From Streptomyces sp. NBC_01197 (GTDB taxonomy: Bacteria; Actinomycetota; Actinomycetes; Streptomycetales; Streptomycetaceae), in contig NZ_CP108569.1 of assembly GCF_036010505.1 (NCBI RefSeq), forward strand, positions 1,426,001-1,490,000: a stretch of 64,000 nucleotides of DNA, read 5' to 3'. Positions 37,925 to 45,858 of this stretch are shown here, in pieces (the stretch's first letter is position 1; each line of letters starts with the position of its first letter). A program made the position numbers and the translations under genes. The notes below the pieces were generated by a model that was given only the letters and a program-made list of their open reading frames with translations, was not told the DNA's origin and did no database searches.

Positions 37925-38323
37925 TCAGGACAGTACGGCGACTCCGTCGATTTCCACCATCGCCTGCTCGTCCCAGAGTCGCGTGGCGCCGATCACCGCC
38001 ATGGCCGGGTAGTCGCGGCCGGCCAGCTTCCGCCAGATACGGCCCAGTTCGGTGACGTGGGCGCGGTAGTCGGCGACATCGGTGGCGTACACCGTGACCC
38101 GCGCGAGATCGGCCGGATCGCCGCCCGCGGCGCGCAGCGCGGTGAGCAGGTTCGAGAGCGCCAGCTCGAACTGGGCCACAAGGGTGGCTCCGGTGACCTC
38201 GCCCGCAGCGTCCAGCGCGGTCTGTCCCGCCAGGAAGACCAGCCGGGTCCCGGTTGCGGCGACGGCGTGGGAGAAGCCGGTGGGCGGGGAGAGCTCCGGC
38301 GGGTTGACTCGGTCCAGGCTCAT
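37925..38323 (-). CDS. RidA-family enamine/imine deaminase
   Basis: 132-residue RidA (YjgF/YER057c) protein. Core motifs LVFLAGQTALDAAGEVTGAT, LSNLLTALRAAGGDPADLARV and TVYATDVADYRAHVTELGRIW are clear. The proteins hydrolyse reactive enamines or imines, and some act as aminomuconate or aminoacrylate deaminases. The start ATG 38323 overlaps the stop of the acyl-CoA dehydrogenase by 4 bases, so the two are coupled. In a pathway that degrades an aminated ring CoA ester, an enamine deaminase is the step one would expect. Confidence 0.85.
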   Translation of the reverse strand: MSLDRVNPPELSPPTGFSHAVAATGTRLVFLAGQTALDAAGEVTGATLVAQFELALSNLLTALRAAGGDPADLARVTVYATDVADYRAHVTELGRIWRKLAGRDYPAMAVIGATRLWDEQAMVEIDGVAVLS

Positions 38324-39429
38324 GCGTACAGCTCCTTGGCGATGATGGTCCGCTGGACCTCGGTGGCGCCCTCGTAGATCCGCGGGGCGCGGACCTCGCG
38401 GTAGAGGTGTTCGAGGAGGTGGCCGCGCTGGAGGGCCCGGGCGCCGTGCAGCTGGACAGCGGTGTCCACGACGTACTGGGCGGTCTCGGTGGCGAACAGT
38501 TTGGCCATGGCGGAGCGTTTCGCGATGCCCGGGTCGTCCGCGTCGCAGGCGGCCGCGGCCGCGTGGACCAGCAGGCGGGCGGCCTCGGTGCGGGTGGCCA
38601 TCTCGGCGACCTGGTGGGCCACCGACTGGAGGTCCTTGAGCGGGCCGCCGAACGCGGTACGGCGGGACGTGTGGCCGATCGTCGCGTCCAGGGCCGCCTG
38701 TGCCATGCCGACGGCGAAGGCACCCACGCTGGGGCGGAAGAGGTTCAGGGTGTTCATCGCGACGTGGAAGCCCCGGTCCGGCTCGCCCAGGACGTCCTGC
38801 GGACCGACCGGCACTGCGTCGAAGTCCAGCGTCCCGATGGGGTGCGGCGAGAGCATGTCGAGCCGTGAACCCGTCAGCCCCGGGCGGTCGGCCGGCACCA
38901 GGAACGCGGTGATCCCCCGGGCTCCGGCCCCGTCGGTCGTACGGGCGAAGACGGTGTAGAAGTCGGCGTCGGGGGCGTTGGAGATCCAGCACTTCGCGCC
39001 GGTCAGCCGCCACCCGCCGCCGTCCGGTACGGCCTTGAGCTCCAGTGCGGCGGCATCCGACCCGGCGCCGGGCTCGCTCAGCGCGAAGGCGGCGACCGCC
39101 CGGCCCGCGATCACCTCGGGCAGCAGCCGCTCGCGCTGGTCCGCGGTGCCTGCCTGGACCAGCGGGTAACTCCCGAGCCCCTGGAGCGCGAGCGCGGTCT
39201 CCGCCTCCGTGCAGCCGTACGCCAGTGACTCGCGCAGCAGGCACAGGTCCAGCGCGCCCGCACTGAACAGCCGTTTCAGCAGGCCCAGTTCGCCGAGGGC
39301 CGCGACCAGGGGACGGTTGACGCGGCCGGGGTCCCCGGCAGCGGCGATCGGACCGAGCCGTTCGGCGGCCAGGGTGCGCAGTTCGGCGCACCACTTCCGC
39401 TGGTCCGGGTCCAGTGCGAATGCGGTCAT
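38320..39429 (-). CDS. Acyl-CoA dehydrogenase
   Basis: 369-residue FAD-dependent acyl-CoA dehydrogenase with the standard three domains. The flavin/substrate motif FALSEPGAGSDAAAL lies near 115, and CWISNAPDADFYTVFART near 145-162. The C-terminal helices include LHGARALQRGHLLEHLYREV and RAPRIYEGATEVQR, with the usual catalytic Glu position in YEGATE. It is the first gene of a leftward three-gene operon with RidA and the hydrolase, and is divergent from a CoA ligase gene. The shared promoter carries the 14-bp motif at 39456-39469. Confidence 0.9.
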   Translation of the reverse strand: MTAFALDPDQRKWCAELRTLAAERLGPIAAAGDPGRVNRPLVAALGELGLLKRLFSAGALDLCLLRESLAYGCTEAETALALQGLGSYPLVQAGTADQRERLLPEVIAGRAVAAFALSEPGAGSDAAALELKAVPDGGGWRLTGAKCWISNAPDADFYTVFARTTDGAGARGITAFLVPADRPGLTGSRLDMLSPHPIGTLDFDAVPVGPQDVLGEPDRGFHVAMNTLNLFRPSVGAFAVGMAQAALDATIGHTSRRTAFGGPLKDLQSVAHQVAEMATRTEAARLLVHAAAAACDADDPGIAKRSAMAKLFATETAQYVVDTAVQLHGARALQRGHLLEHLYREVRAPRIYEGATEVQRTIIAKELYA

Positions 39430-39455
39430 CCCCGATCCCCTCTATCGTGAACCGT

Positions 39456-39469
39456 TGACTGTCGTCACG
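39456..39469. promoter_or_regulatory. Shared catabolic operator, copy 1
   Basis: TGACTGTCGTCACG, containing the dyad TGAC-n4-GTCA, lies between the divergent acyl-CoA dehydrogenase and CoA ligase genes. It is identical in 12 of 14 positions to the sequence upstream of the enoyl-CoA hydratase gene at 45.25 kb. Confidence 0.6.
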
Positions 39470-39514
39470 CAAACGATACGCTCCATATGCGATGCCGCCT
39501 AAGGGGGCGATCCT

Positions 39515-41116
39515 GTGATGGAGCTGAAAACCTCAGCGCACGTCGACTCTTTTCCCCGCGACCAGCTGCCGCCCGCCGACCAGTGGCCCCGGCTGCTCCT
39601 CGATGAACTTCCCGGGCCGGCGTATCCGGACCGGCTCAACTGCGGGGCGGAGCTGCTGGACCGGACCGTGGAGCGCTTCGGCGCCGACCGCCCCGCCTTC
39701 CGTACCGGCGCCGGTGAGCTGTGGACGTACGGCGAACTCCGGGCCGAGGTCGGCCGTATCGCCCATGTCCTCACATCGGATCTCGGGGTCGTGCCGGGCA
39801 ACCGGGTGCTGCTGCGCGGCCCCACCACACCGCATCTCGCCGCCTGCTGGCTCGCGGTGATGAAGGCGGGCGCGGTGGCCGTGACCGTACTGGCCACCCA
39901 GCGCCCGCAGGAGCTGGCCGAGGTGTGCGCCCTCGCCCGGATCAGCCATGCGCTGTGCGACATCCGCGCCGTCGACGACCTGGTGAAGGCGGAGGTCCCC
40001 GCGCTGCGGATCACCACGTACGGCGGCGAGGGGCCGCAGGATCTGCTGCGGCTGGCCGCCGCCAGACCCGACAGGTACGAGGCCGTCGCGACCTCCGCCG
40101 ACGATGTGGCTCTGATCGCCTTCACCTCCGGCACCACCGGGCGGCCGAAGGGCTGTATGCACTTTCACCGCGATGTGCTGGCCGTCGCGGACACCTTCGC
40201 GCGGTACGTGCTGAAGCCCCGCCCCGACGACGTCTTCGCGGGCAGCCCGCCGCTCGGTTTCACCTTCGGCCTGGGCGGGCTTGTGGTCTTCCCGCTGCGC
40301 GCCGGCGCCTCGGCCCTCCTGCTCGAACGGTCCGGGCCGCGCCAGCTGCTGCCCGCGCTCGCCAGGCACCGGGTATCGGTGCTGTTCACGGCGCCGACCG
40401 CGTACCGCACGATGCTGGACGGGCTGGACTCGTACGACCTCTCGGCGCTGCGGCGCTGTGTCTCGGCAGGGGAGCATCTGCCCGCGGCCACCTGGCACGC
40501 CTGGCACGAGCGGACCGGGCTGCGCATCATCAACGGCATCGGCGCGACGGAGCTGCTGCACATCTTCATCTCGGCCGCGGACGAGGCGGTGCGCCCCGGG
40601 ACGACGGGTGTTCCGGTGCCCGGCTGGCAGGCGCGGGTGGTGGACCGCTCAGGCCGCCAGGTGCCCGACGGCGAGCCGGGCCTGCTCGCGGTGCGCGGCC
40701 CGGTGGGCTGCCGCTATCTGGCCGACGAGCGCCAGTCGGAGTATGTGCGGGACGGCTGGAACCTCACCGGCGACACGTACCTGCGCGACGGAGACGGCTA
40801 CTTCACCTATGTGGCCCGTGCCGACGACATGATCATTTCTGCCGGGTACAACATCGCGGGCCCCGAGGTCGAGGGCGCGCTGCTGCGCCATCCCGACGTC
40901 CTGGAGGCGGCGGTGGTGGGCCGCCCGGACCCCGACCGGGGGCAGGTAGTGGTGGCGCATGTGGTGCTGCGCGAGGGCGCGGCGCGGGAGGCGGAGCCAC
41001 TGCGGGAGTTCGTGAAGTCCGAGCTGGCCCCGCACAAGTGCCCCCGGGTGGTGGTGTTCGCGGACGCGCTGCCGCGGACCGGAACGGGGAAGCTCCAGCG
41101 GTTCCGGCTGGGGTGA
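39515..41116 (+). CDS. Aryl-CoA ligase, benzoate/2-aminobenzoate-CoA ligase type
   Basis: 533-residue acyl-adenylate-forming CoA ligase of the benzoate-CoA ligase group. ATP-binding loop IAFTSGTTGRPKGCMHFHRD near 195-214, adenylate motif NGIGATELLHIFISA near 340, hinge motif YVARADDMIISAGYNIAGPE near 430, and the catalytic Lys in RTGTGKLQRFRLG at the C-terminus. GTG 39515 and ATG 39518 are both possible; GGGGG lies seven bases before the GTG. It should activate an aromatic acid as the entry step of the neighbouring CoA pathway. 2-Aminobenzoate or salicylate are the best candidates, given the hydroxylase gene nearby. Confidence 0.88.
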   Translation: MMELKTSAHVDSFPRDQLPPADQWPRLLLDELPGPAYPDRLNCGAELLDRTVERFGADRPAFRTGAGELWTYGELRAEVGRIAHVLTSDLGVVPGNRVLLRGPTTPHLAACWLAVMKAGAVAVTVLATQRPQELAEVCALARISHALCDIRAVDDLVKAEVPALRITTYGGEGPQDLLRLAAARPDRYEAVATSADDVALIAFTSGTTGRPKGCMHFHRDVLAVADTFARYVLKPRPDDVFAGSPPLGFTFGLGGLVVFPLRAGASALLLERSGPRQLLPALARHRVSVLFTAPTAYRTMLDGLDSYDLSALRRCVSAGEHLPAATWHAWHERTGLRIINGIGATELLHIFISAADEAVRPGTTGVPVPGWQARVVDRSGRQVPDGEPGLLAVRGPVGCRYLADERQSEYVRDGWNLTGDTYLRDGDGYFTYVARADDMIISAGYNIAGPEVEGALLRHPDVLEAAVVGRPDPDRGQVVVAHVVLREGAAREAEPLREFVKSELAPHKCPRVVVFADALPRTGTGKLQRFRLG

Positions 41117-41189
41117 GCGGGTCGACGACGCGGCCCCTCCCCCGGAAACTCATGTGCCTGGCGCCCCGCCGTCCCGCACCATGTGCCGC

Positions 41190-42032
41190 ATGACATGGAC
41201 CTTCACCCGGGACCTGGACGACTTTCTCGCCACCGCGGAGCCTGCCGCCGCCGCGCACCCTGCCCGGAACACTCTCCTCCTGACCATCACGGCTGCGCTC
41301 AAGCGCCACGGTCCGCGCTTCTACGGCGACAGCGCGCCCCTTTACGGCTGGTGGCGCTCCCCGGCCGGCGCGGTGGACGGCGCCGTCGTGTGGACACCGC
41401 CACACCCTCTGCAGGTCGGGGTGGTCCCCGGCGAAGCCACGCCATCGCTCGCGCACGCCTTGGACGAGTGGCGGGTGACCGCTGTCAACGCCGAACGGTC
41501 CGTGGCCGACGCGCTCACCGCGTCGTGGCCCGGCCGGACCACTACACAGGAGCAACGCCTTTACCGGCTGGCCGAGTTGATCCCGCCATCACCCTGCCCT
41601 GCCGGGCAGGCACGTACCGCCACGACCGCCGACCGTGAGCTGCTGACGGAGTGGCACCGCGCCTTCGGCCGCGACACGGGGCAGCCGTTGGCCCGGGTCG
41701 CGAGCTCCGTCGACGACCGGACCTCGTACGGCGGACTGGCTCTCTGGGAGCACCGGGGCGTCCCGGTCTCCATGGCGGGGGTGACCCGTCCCACTGCGGG
41801 CACTGTCCGCATCGCCCCGGTGTACACCCCGCCCGGCCTGCGCGGTCGCGGCTACGCGGCGGCAGTCACCGCGCACATCAGCCGGGGGGCGCTGGACGCA
41901 GGCGTGGCCGATGTGCTGCTCTTCACCGACATTGCCAATCCGACCAGCAACGGCGTGTACCGGCGCATCGGGTACCGGCCGGTGGCCGACCGGGCCGTCG
42001 TCACCAGGACAGTCGGCGCAGCCGTCACTTGA
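41190..42032 (+). CDS. GNAT-family N-acetyltransferase
   Basis: 280-residue protein. The C-terminal half is a GNAT acetyltransferase: IAPVYTPPGLRGRGYAAAVTA is the acetyl-CoA loop, followed by DVLLFTDIANPTSNGVYRRI, then GYRPVAD. The N-terminal half (FTRDLDDFLATAEPAAAAHP) is a second, degenerate GNAT-like domain common in this actinobacterial type. The start is uncertain; ATG 41190 or 41181, neither with a clear ribosome site. Its end overlaps the convergent hydroxylase gene by 8 bases. Substrate unknown, and a role in the surrounding pathway is not evident. Confidence 0.8.
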   Translation: MTWTFTRDLDDFLATAEPAAAAHPARNTLLLTITAALKRHGPRFYGDSAPLYGWWRSPAGAVDGAVVWTPPHPLQVGVVPGEATPSLAHALDEWRVTAVNAERSVADALTASWPGRTTTQEQRLYRLAELIPPSPCPAGQARTATTADRELLTEWHRAFGRDTGQPLARVASSVDDRTSYGGLALWEHRGVPVSMAGVTRPTAGTVRIAPVYTPPGLRGRGYAAAVTAHISRGALDAGVADVLLFTDIANPTSNGVYRRIGYRPVADRAVVTRTVGAAVT

Positions 42033-44328
42033 GTGTGAGCCTCGGCTTCGGGGCGTCGGCCCTGCCGGTCCTGGGGGCGCGGCTGCCCGCCCGGTACGGG
42101 AGGGGCCACGGCGCGGCCGGGCCCTCGTACCCCTGCTCCGCCGCCGCGTGCAGGGTCCAGTGCGGGTCGTAAAGATGCGGGCGGGCCAGCGCGCAGAGGT
42201 CCGTGCGGCCCGCGAGCAGCAGCGAGTTGACGTCGTCCCAGGAGGAGATCGCGCCCACCGCGACCACCGGTATGCCCAGTTCGTTGCGGATACGGTCGGC
42301 GAACGGGGTCTGGTACGAGCGGCCGAACGCGGGCTTCTCGCCGGGCACGACCTGCCCCGTCGAGACGTCGATCGCGTCGGCCCCGTGGGCGGCGAATGCG
42401 CCGGCGATCGCGACCGCCTCGTCGGGTGTCGTGCCGCCGGGTGCCCAGTCGGCGGCCGAGATACGGACCGTCATCGGCCGGTCTTCGGGCCAGACGGCCC
42501 GTACCGCGTCGAAGACCTCCAGGGGAAAGCGCAGGCGGCTGCGGAGGGAGCGCCCGTAGCCGTCGGTGCGGAGATTGGTGAGCGGGGAGAGGAAGCCGGA
42601 GAGCAGATAGCCGTGCGCGCAGTGCAGTTCGAGCAGGTCGAAGCCTGCCCGCACGGCGCGGCGGGCCGCCAAGGTGAACTGGTCGCGCACCGCGGTGAGT
42701 CCGGCCGCGTCCAGTTCCGACGGGACCTGGCTGACGCCCGGCCGGTACGGAAGCGGGGACGCGGCGGACAGCGGCCAGTTGCCGTCCGGGAGTGGCTCGT
42801 CCATGCCGTCCCACATGAGGCGGGTGGATCCCTTGCGGCCGGAGTGCCCGAGCTGGACCCCGATGGCGGTGCCGGGCGACTGCTCGTGCACGAAGGAAGT
42901 GACGCGGCGCCAGGCCGCCGCCTGTTCACCGGTATAGAGGCCGGTGCAGCCGGGTGTGATGCGGCCCTCGGGGCTCACGCACACCATCTCGGTCATCACC
43001 AGACCGGCGCCGCCGAGGGCGCGGGCGCCCAGGTGGACGAGGTGGAGGTCGCCGGGGACACCGTCGTACGCCGAGTACATGTCCATGGGCGAGACGACGA
43101 CGCGGTTGCGCAGTTCGAGACCGCGCAGCCGCAGCGGGGTGAACATCGGCGGGGTGCCGTCCCGGCAGCCGAAGTCGCGCTCCACCGTGTCCGTGAAGGC
43201 GCGGTCGCGCAGCCGCAGATTGCCGTGCGTGACCCGGCGGCTGCGGGTGAGCAGGTTGAAGGCGAACTCCCTTGGCGGCTGGCCCAGATACATGTCCAGC
43301 TGCTCGAACCACTCCAGGCTGGCCCCGGCCGCCCGCTGGGTGGAGGCGACGACGGGGCGGCGCTCGCTCTCGTACGCGGCGAGCGCGGACGGCAGGTCGG
43401 GCTGCTCCTCGATGTTCGCCGCCAGCGCGAGCGCGTCCTCGACGGCGAGCTTCGTGCCGGAGCCGATGGAGAAGTGCGCGGTGTGCGCGGCGTCGCCGAG
43501 CAGCACCGTGTTCCCGTGCGACCAGCGGTCGTTGACGACGGTGCGGAACGCGGTCCAGCTGGAGTTGTTCCCGGTGAGCGGCCGGCCGCCGAGCGCGTCG
43601 GCGAAGATCCGGGCGCACCGCTCGGTGGACTCCCGCTCGTCGCAGCGGTCGAGGCCCGCGGCCTGCCAGACCTCCTCGCGCATCTCGACGATGACGGTGG
43701 AGGCATTGGGCCCGTACGGGTAGCCGTGCAGCTGCATCACGCCGTGCTCGGTCTCGGCGATCTCGAAGCGGAAGGCGTCGAAGGCGAAGGGCGCGGAGAG
43801 CCAGATGTAGCGGCAGCGGTGGGTTGTGACACGGGGGGCGAAGACGTCGGCGTAGGCCCGGCGGGTGGCGCTGTGCACCCCGTCGGCCGCGACCACCAGG
43901 TCGTGGGTCGCAGCCAGTTCGGCGGGGGGTGGTGCCTCGGTGCGGAAGCGGATCCGTACGCCCAGCGCGCGGCAGCGCTCGTGCAGGATCTCCAGGAGGC
44001 GGCGCCTGCCGAGCGCCGCGAAGCCGTGACCGCCCGAGGTCAGGGTGGTGCCGCGGTGGACGATGTCGATGTCGTCCCACCGTACGAACTCGTCCTGGAG
44101 GGCGCGGTGTACGGCCGGGTCCGCCTGCTCGATGCCGCCGAGGGTCTCGTCGGAGAGTACGACGCCGAAGCCGAAGGTGTCGTCGGGGGCGTTGCGCTCC
44201 CAGACGGTGACGGACCGGGCGGGATCGAGCCGCTTGAGGAGGGCGGCGGCGTAGAGCCCGCCGGGTCCGCCGCCGACGACCGCGACCCGCAGGGCGGCGC
44301 CGGCGCGCTGCCCTGTACCGGCCGCCAC
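42025..44328 (-). CDS. Bifunctional 2-aminobenzoyl-/salicylyl-CoA monooxygenase-reductase
   Basis: 767-residue fusion. Residues 1-385 are a flavin monooxygenase with the FAD motif VAVVGGGPGGLYAAALLKRL, the DG motif HDLVVAADGVHSATRRAY and GDAAHTAHFSIGSGTKLAVE. From about 400 it is an old-yellow-enzyme domain with FTPLRLRGLELRNRVVVSPM, GVQLGHSGRKGS and DLLELHCAHGYLLSGFLSPL. This layout is that of 2-aminobenzoyl-CoA monooxygenase/reductase (hydroxylates, then reduces the ring) and of proteins annotated as salicylyl-CoA 5-hydroxylases. GTG 44328 is preferred because GGGCAGG stands before it and the hydratase ends 2 bases upstream; the longer frame lies inside the hydratase gene. Confidence 0.9.
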   Translation of the reverse strand: MAAGTGQRAGAALRVAVVGGGPGGLYAAALLKRLDPARSVTVWERNAPDDTFGFGVVLSDETLGGIEQADPAVHRALQDEFVRWDDIDIVHRGTTLTSGGHGFAALGRRRLLEILHERCRALGVRIRFRTEAPPPAELAATHDLVVAADGVHSATRRAYADVFAPRVTTHRCRYIWLSAPFAFDAFRFEIAETEHGVMQLHGYPYGPNASTVIVEMREEVWQAAGLDRCDERESTERCARIFADALGGRPLTGNNSSWTAFRTVVNDRWSHGNTVLLGDAAHTAHFSIGSGTKLAVEDALALAANIEEQPDLPSALAAYESERRPVVASTQRAAGASLEWFEQLDMYLGQPPREFAFNLLTRSRRVTHGNLRLRDRAFTDTVERDFGCRDGTPPMFTPLRLRGLELRNRVVVSPMDMYSAYDGVPGDLHLVHLGARALGGAGLVMTEMVCVSPEGRITPGCTGLYTGEQAAAWRRVTSFVHEQSPGTAIGVQLGHSGRKGSTRLMWDGMDEPLPDGNWPLSAASPLPYRPGVSQVPSELDAAGLTAVRDQFTLAARRAVRAGFDLLELHCAHGYLLSGFLSPLTNLRTDGYGRSLRSRLRFPLEVFDAVRAVWPEDRPMTVRISAADWAPGGTTPDEAVAIAGAFAAHGADAIDVSTGQVVPGEKPAFGRSYQTPFADRIRNELGIPVVAVGAISSWDDVNSLLLAGRTDLCALARPHLYDPHWTLHAAAEQGYEGPAAPWPLPYRAGSRAPRTGRADAPKPRLTLK

Positions 44329-44330
44329 GG

Positions 44331-45158
44331 CTACCTGCCCTGCCACTTGGGGGGCCGCTTCTCGGTGAAGGCGGCGTGGAACTCGGCGTAGTCCTCGCCG
44401 TTCATCAGCAGCGCCTGCGTGGTGGCGTCCAGTTCGACGGCTGCGGCGAGCGGCATGTCGAGTTCCGCGGTGAGCAGCGCCTTGGTCTGCGCGTACGCGA
44501 GCGCCGGGCCCTCGGCGAGGCGGCGGGCCAGCGCGGCCGCCCGCTCGTCCGCCCGGCCCTCGTCGGCCAGCTCGCTGATCAGGCCGATCCGCTCGGCCTC
44601 GGGCGCCAGGACGGGCTCCCCCATCATCAGCAGCCGGGTCGCGTGCCCGAGTCCGACGACGCGTGGCAGCAGATAGGCGGCGCCCATGTCGCCGCCGGAC
44701 AGCCCCACCCGGGTGAAGAGGAACGCGAAGCGGGCGGTCGGGTCGGCGACCCGGAAGTCGGCGGCCAGCGCGAGGACCGCGCCCGCCCCCGCGGCGACCC
44801 CGTGCACGGCGGCGATCACCGGGAAGGGGCACTCGCGCAGCGCCCGGACGACCTGTCCGGTCATCCGGTTGAAGTCGAGGAGCTGGGCGGTGTCCAGGGC
44901 CAGGGTGGCGCCGATGATCTCCTCGACGTCGCCGCCCGAGCAGAATCCGCGCCCCTCACCGGCGAGGACGAGCGCGCGTACCGACCGCTCGCGGGACAGC
45001 TCCGCGAGCAGGTCCCGCAGATCCGCGTAGGCGCCGAAGGTGAGGGCGTTGAGCTTTCCCGGGCGCGCGAAGGTGACGGTCGCGACCCCGTCCTGCCTGG
45101 TCACGCGGAGGTGGTCCCAGTGCTCCACGGGGTCCGCTGAGCCGGAAAAGGGGCTCAT
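44331..45158 (-). CDS. Enoyl-CoA hydratase/isomerase
   Basis: 275-residue crotonase-fold protein. The first oxyanion-hole loop GRGFCSGGDVEEIIG lies near 90 and the second, AAVHGVAAGAGAVLALAADF, near 125. FTRVGLSGGDMGAAYLLPRV follows; the position of one usual catalytic Glu is Asp here. The ATG at 45158 has a strong AAGGAGG. It is transcribed with the monooxygenase-reductase and would act on the ring-derived enoyl-CoA. The 14-bp motif at 45253-45266 lies about 95 bases upstream. Confidence 0.9.
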   Translation of the reverse strand: MSPFSGSADPVEHWDHLRVTRQDGVATVTFARPGKLNALTFGAYADLRDLLAELSRERSVRALVLAGEGRGFCSGGDVEEIIGATLALDTAQLLDFNRMTGQVVRALRECPFPVIAAVHGVAAGAGAVLALAADFRVADPTARFAFLFTRVGLSGGDMGAAYLLPRVVGLGHATRLLMMGEPVLAPEAERIGLISELADEGRADERAAALARRLAEGPALAYAQTKALLTAELDMPLAAAVELDATTQALLMNGEDYAEFHAAFTEKRPPKWQGR

Positions 45159-45252
45159 GGTGTGCGGCCTCCTTCGGTCGGGGGACTCGTCCGAAGGCCG
45201 GCCGGAGACCCGGTGAAAGAGCGGCGTGCCCCTTCAAATTATCACTCCCCTG

Positions 45253-45266
45253 TGACTACCGTCACG
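45253..45266. promoter_or_regulatory. Shared catabolic operator, copy 2
   Basis: TGACTACCGTCACG, 12 of 14 identical to the copy at 39456-39469, upstream of the leftward enoyl-CoA hydratase operon. It links the two halves of the gene cluster to one unknown regulator. The rightward HATPase gene also starts nearby, so it could be affected. Confidence 0.6.
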
Positions 45267-45426
45267 AGTACGCGATAAAGAAGATGACAGAGCCTCCCGC
45301 CGGAAGTCCCGCCAGAATGTGGCACAGGTCCCATTTCCTCCCGGCCGCTGCCCCTACTCGCGCCGCCTCCCGCTCCGTATCGTTTAAATCAGGACAACCC
45401 CCTCCACACCGAACGGAACTCCAGCC

Positions 45427-45858
45427 GTGCCGGACACCTCGCGCCCCGCCTCGTGGCGCATCGCGCTGCCGCACACCGTGGCCGCGGTGCCGATAGCGCG
45501 TGCGCTGATCCGTACGGTGCTCGCCGACCTGGAGGGCGAGGACGCCGCGGACTCCGACACGGCCGAGCTCCTCACATCCGAGCTGGTCGCCAACGCCGTG
45601 GAGCACACGCTCGGCAGCGACCCCATAGAGCTGGTCGTGGAGGTCCTGCACACCGGCTGCCAGGTCGAGGTGCACGACCGTGACCCGGTCCCGCCCGGCG
45701 ATCTGACCCGGACGCCGCCGTCGGGACCGCCCGACCCCTTGCAGGAGCACGGCCGCGGCCTGCTGCTCATCCGGACGCTCAGCTCGTCCTACGGCCACCG
45801 CCCGACCGAGCACGGCAAGGCCGTCTGGTTCACACTGCCGGCGGGTCCTGCGGACTGA
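45427..45858 (+). CDS. HATPase-type regulatory protein (RsbW-like)
   Basis: 143-residue stand-alone HATPase_c protein of the anti-sigma kinase kind common in Streptomyces. The N-box is ELLTSELVANAVEHTLG near 50-66, then VEVHDRDPVPP, and GRGLLLIRTLSSSYGHRP near 103-120 as the G-region. Start GTG 45427. Its 3' end overlaps the convergent permease gene by 29 bases. Such proteins bind STAS partners or sigma factors; none is adjacent, so the target is unknown. Confidence 0.82.
   Translation: MPDTSRPASWRIALPHTVAAVPIARALIRTVLADLEGEDAADSDTAELLTSELVANAVEHTLGSDPIELVVEVLHTGCQVEVHDRDPVPPGDLTRTPPSGPPDPLQEHGRGLLLIRTLSSSYGHRPTEHGKAVWFTLPAGPAD

Noticed and set aside
41911..44391. Open frame antisense to the monooxygenase-reductase
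   Set aside because: Shadow of a gene with complete FAD and old-yellow-enzyme motifs.
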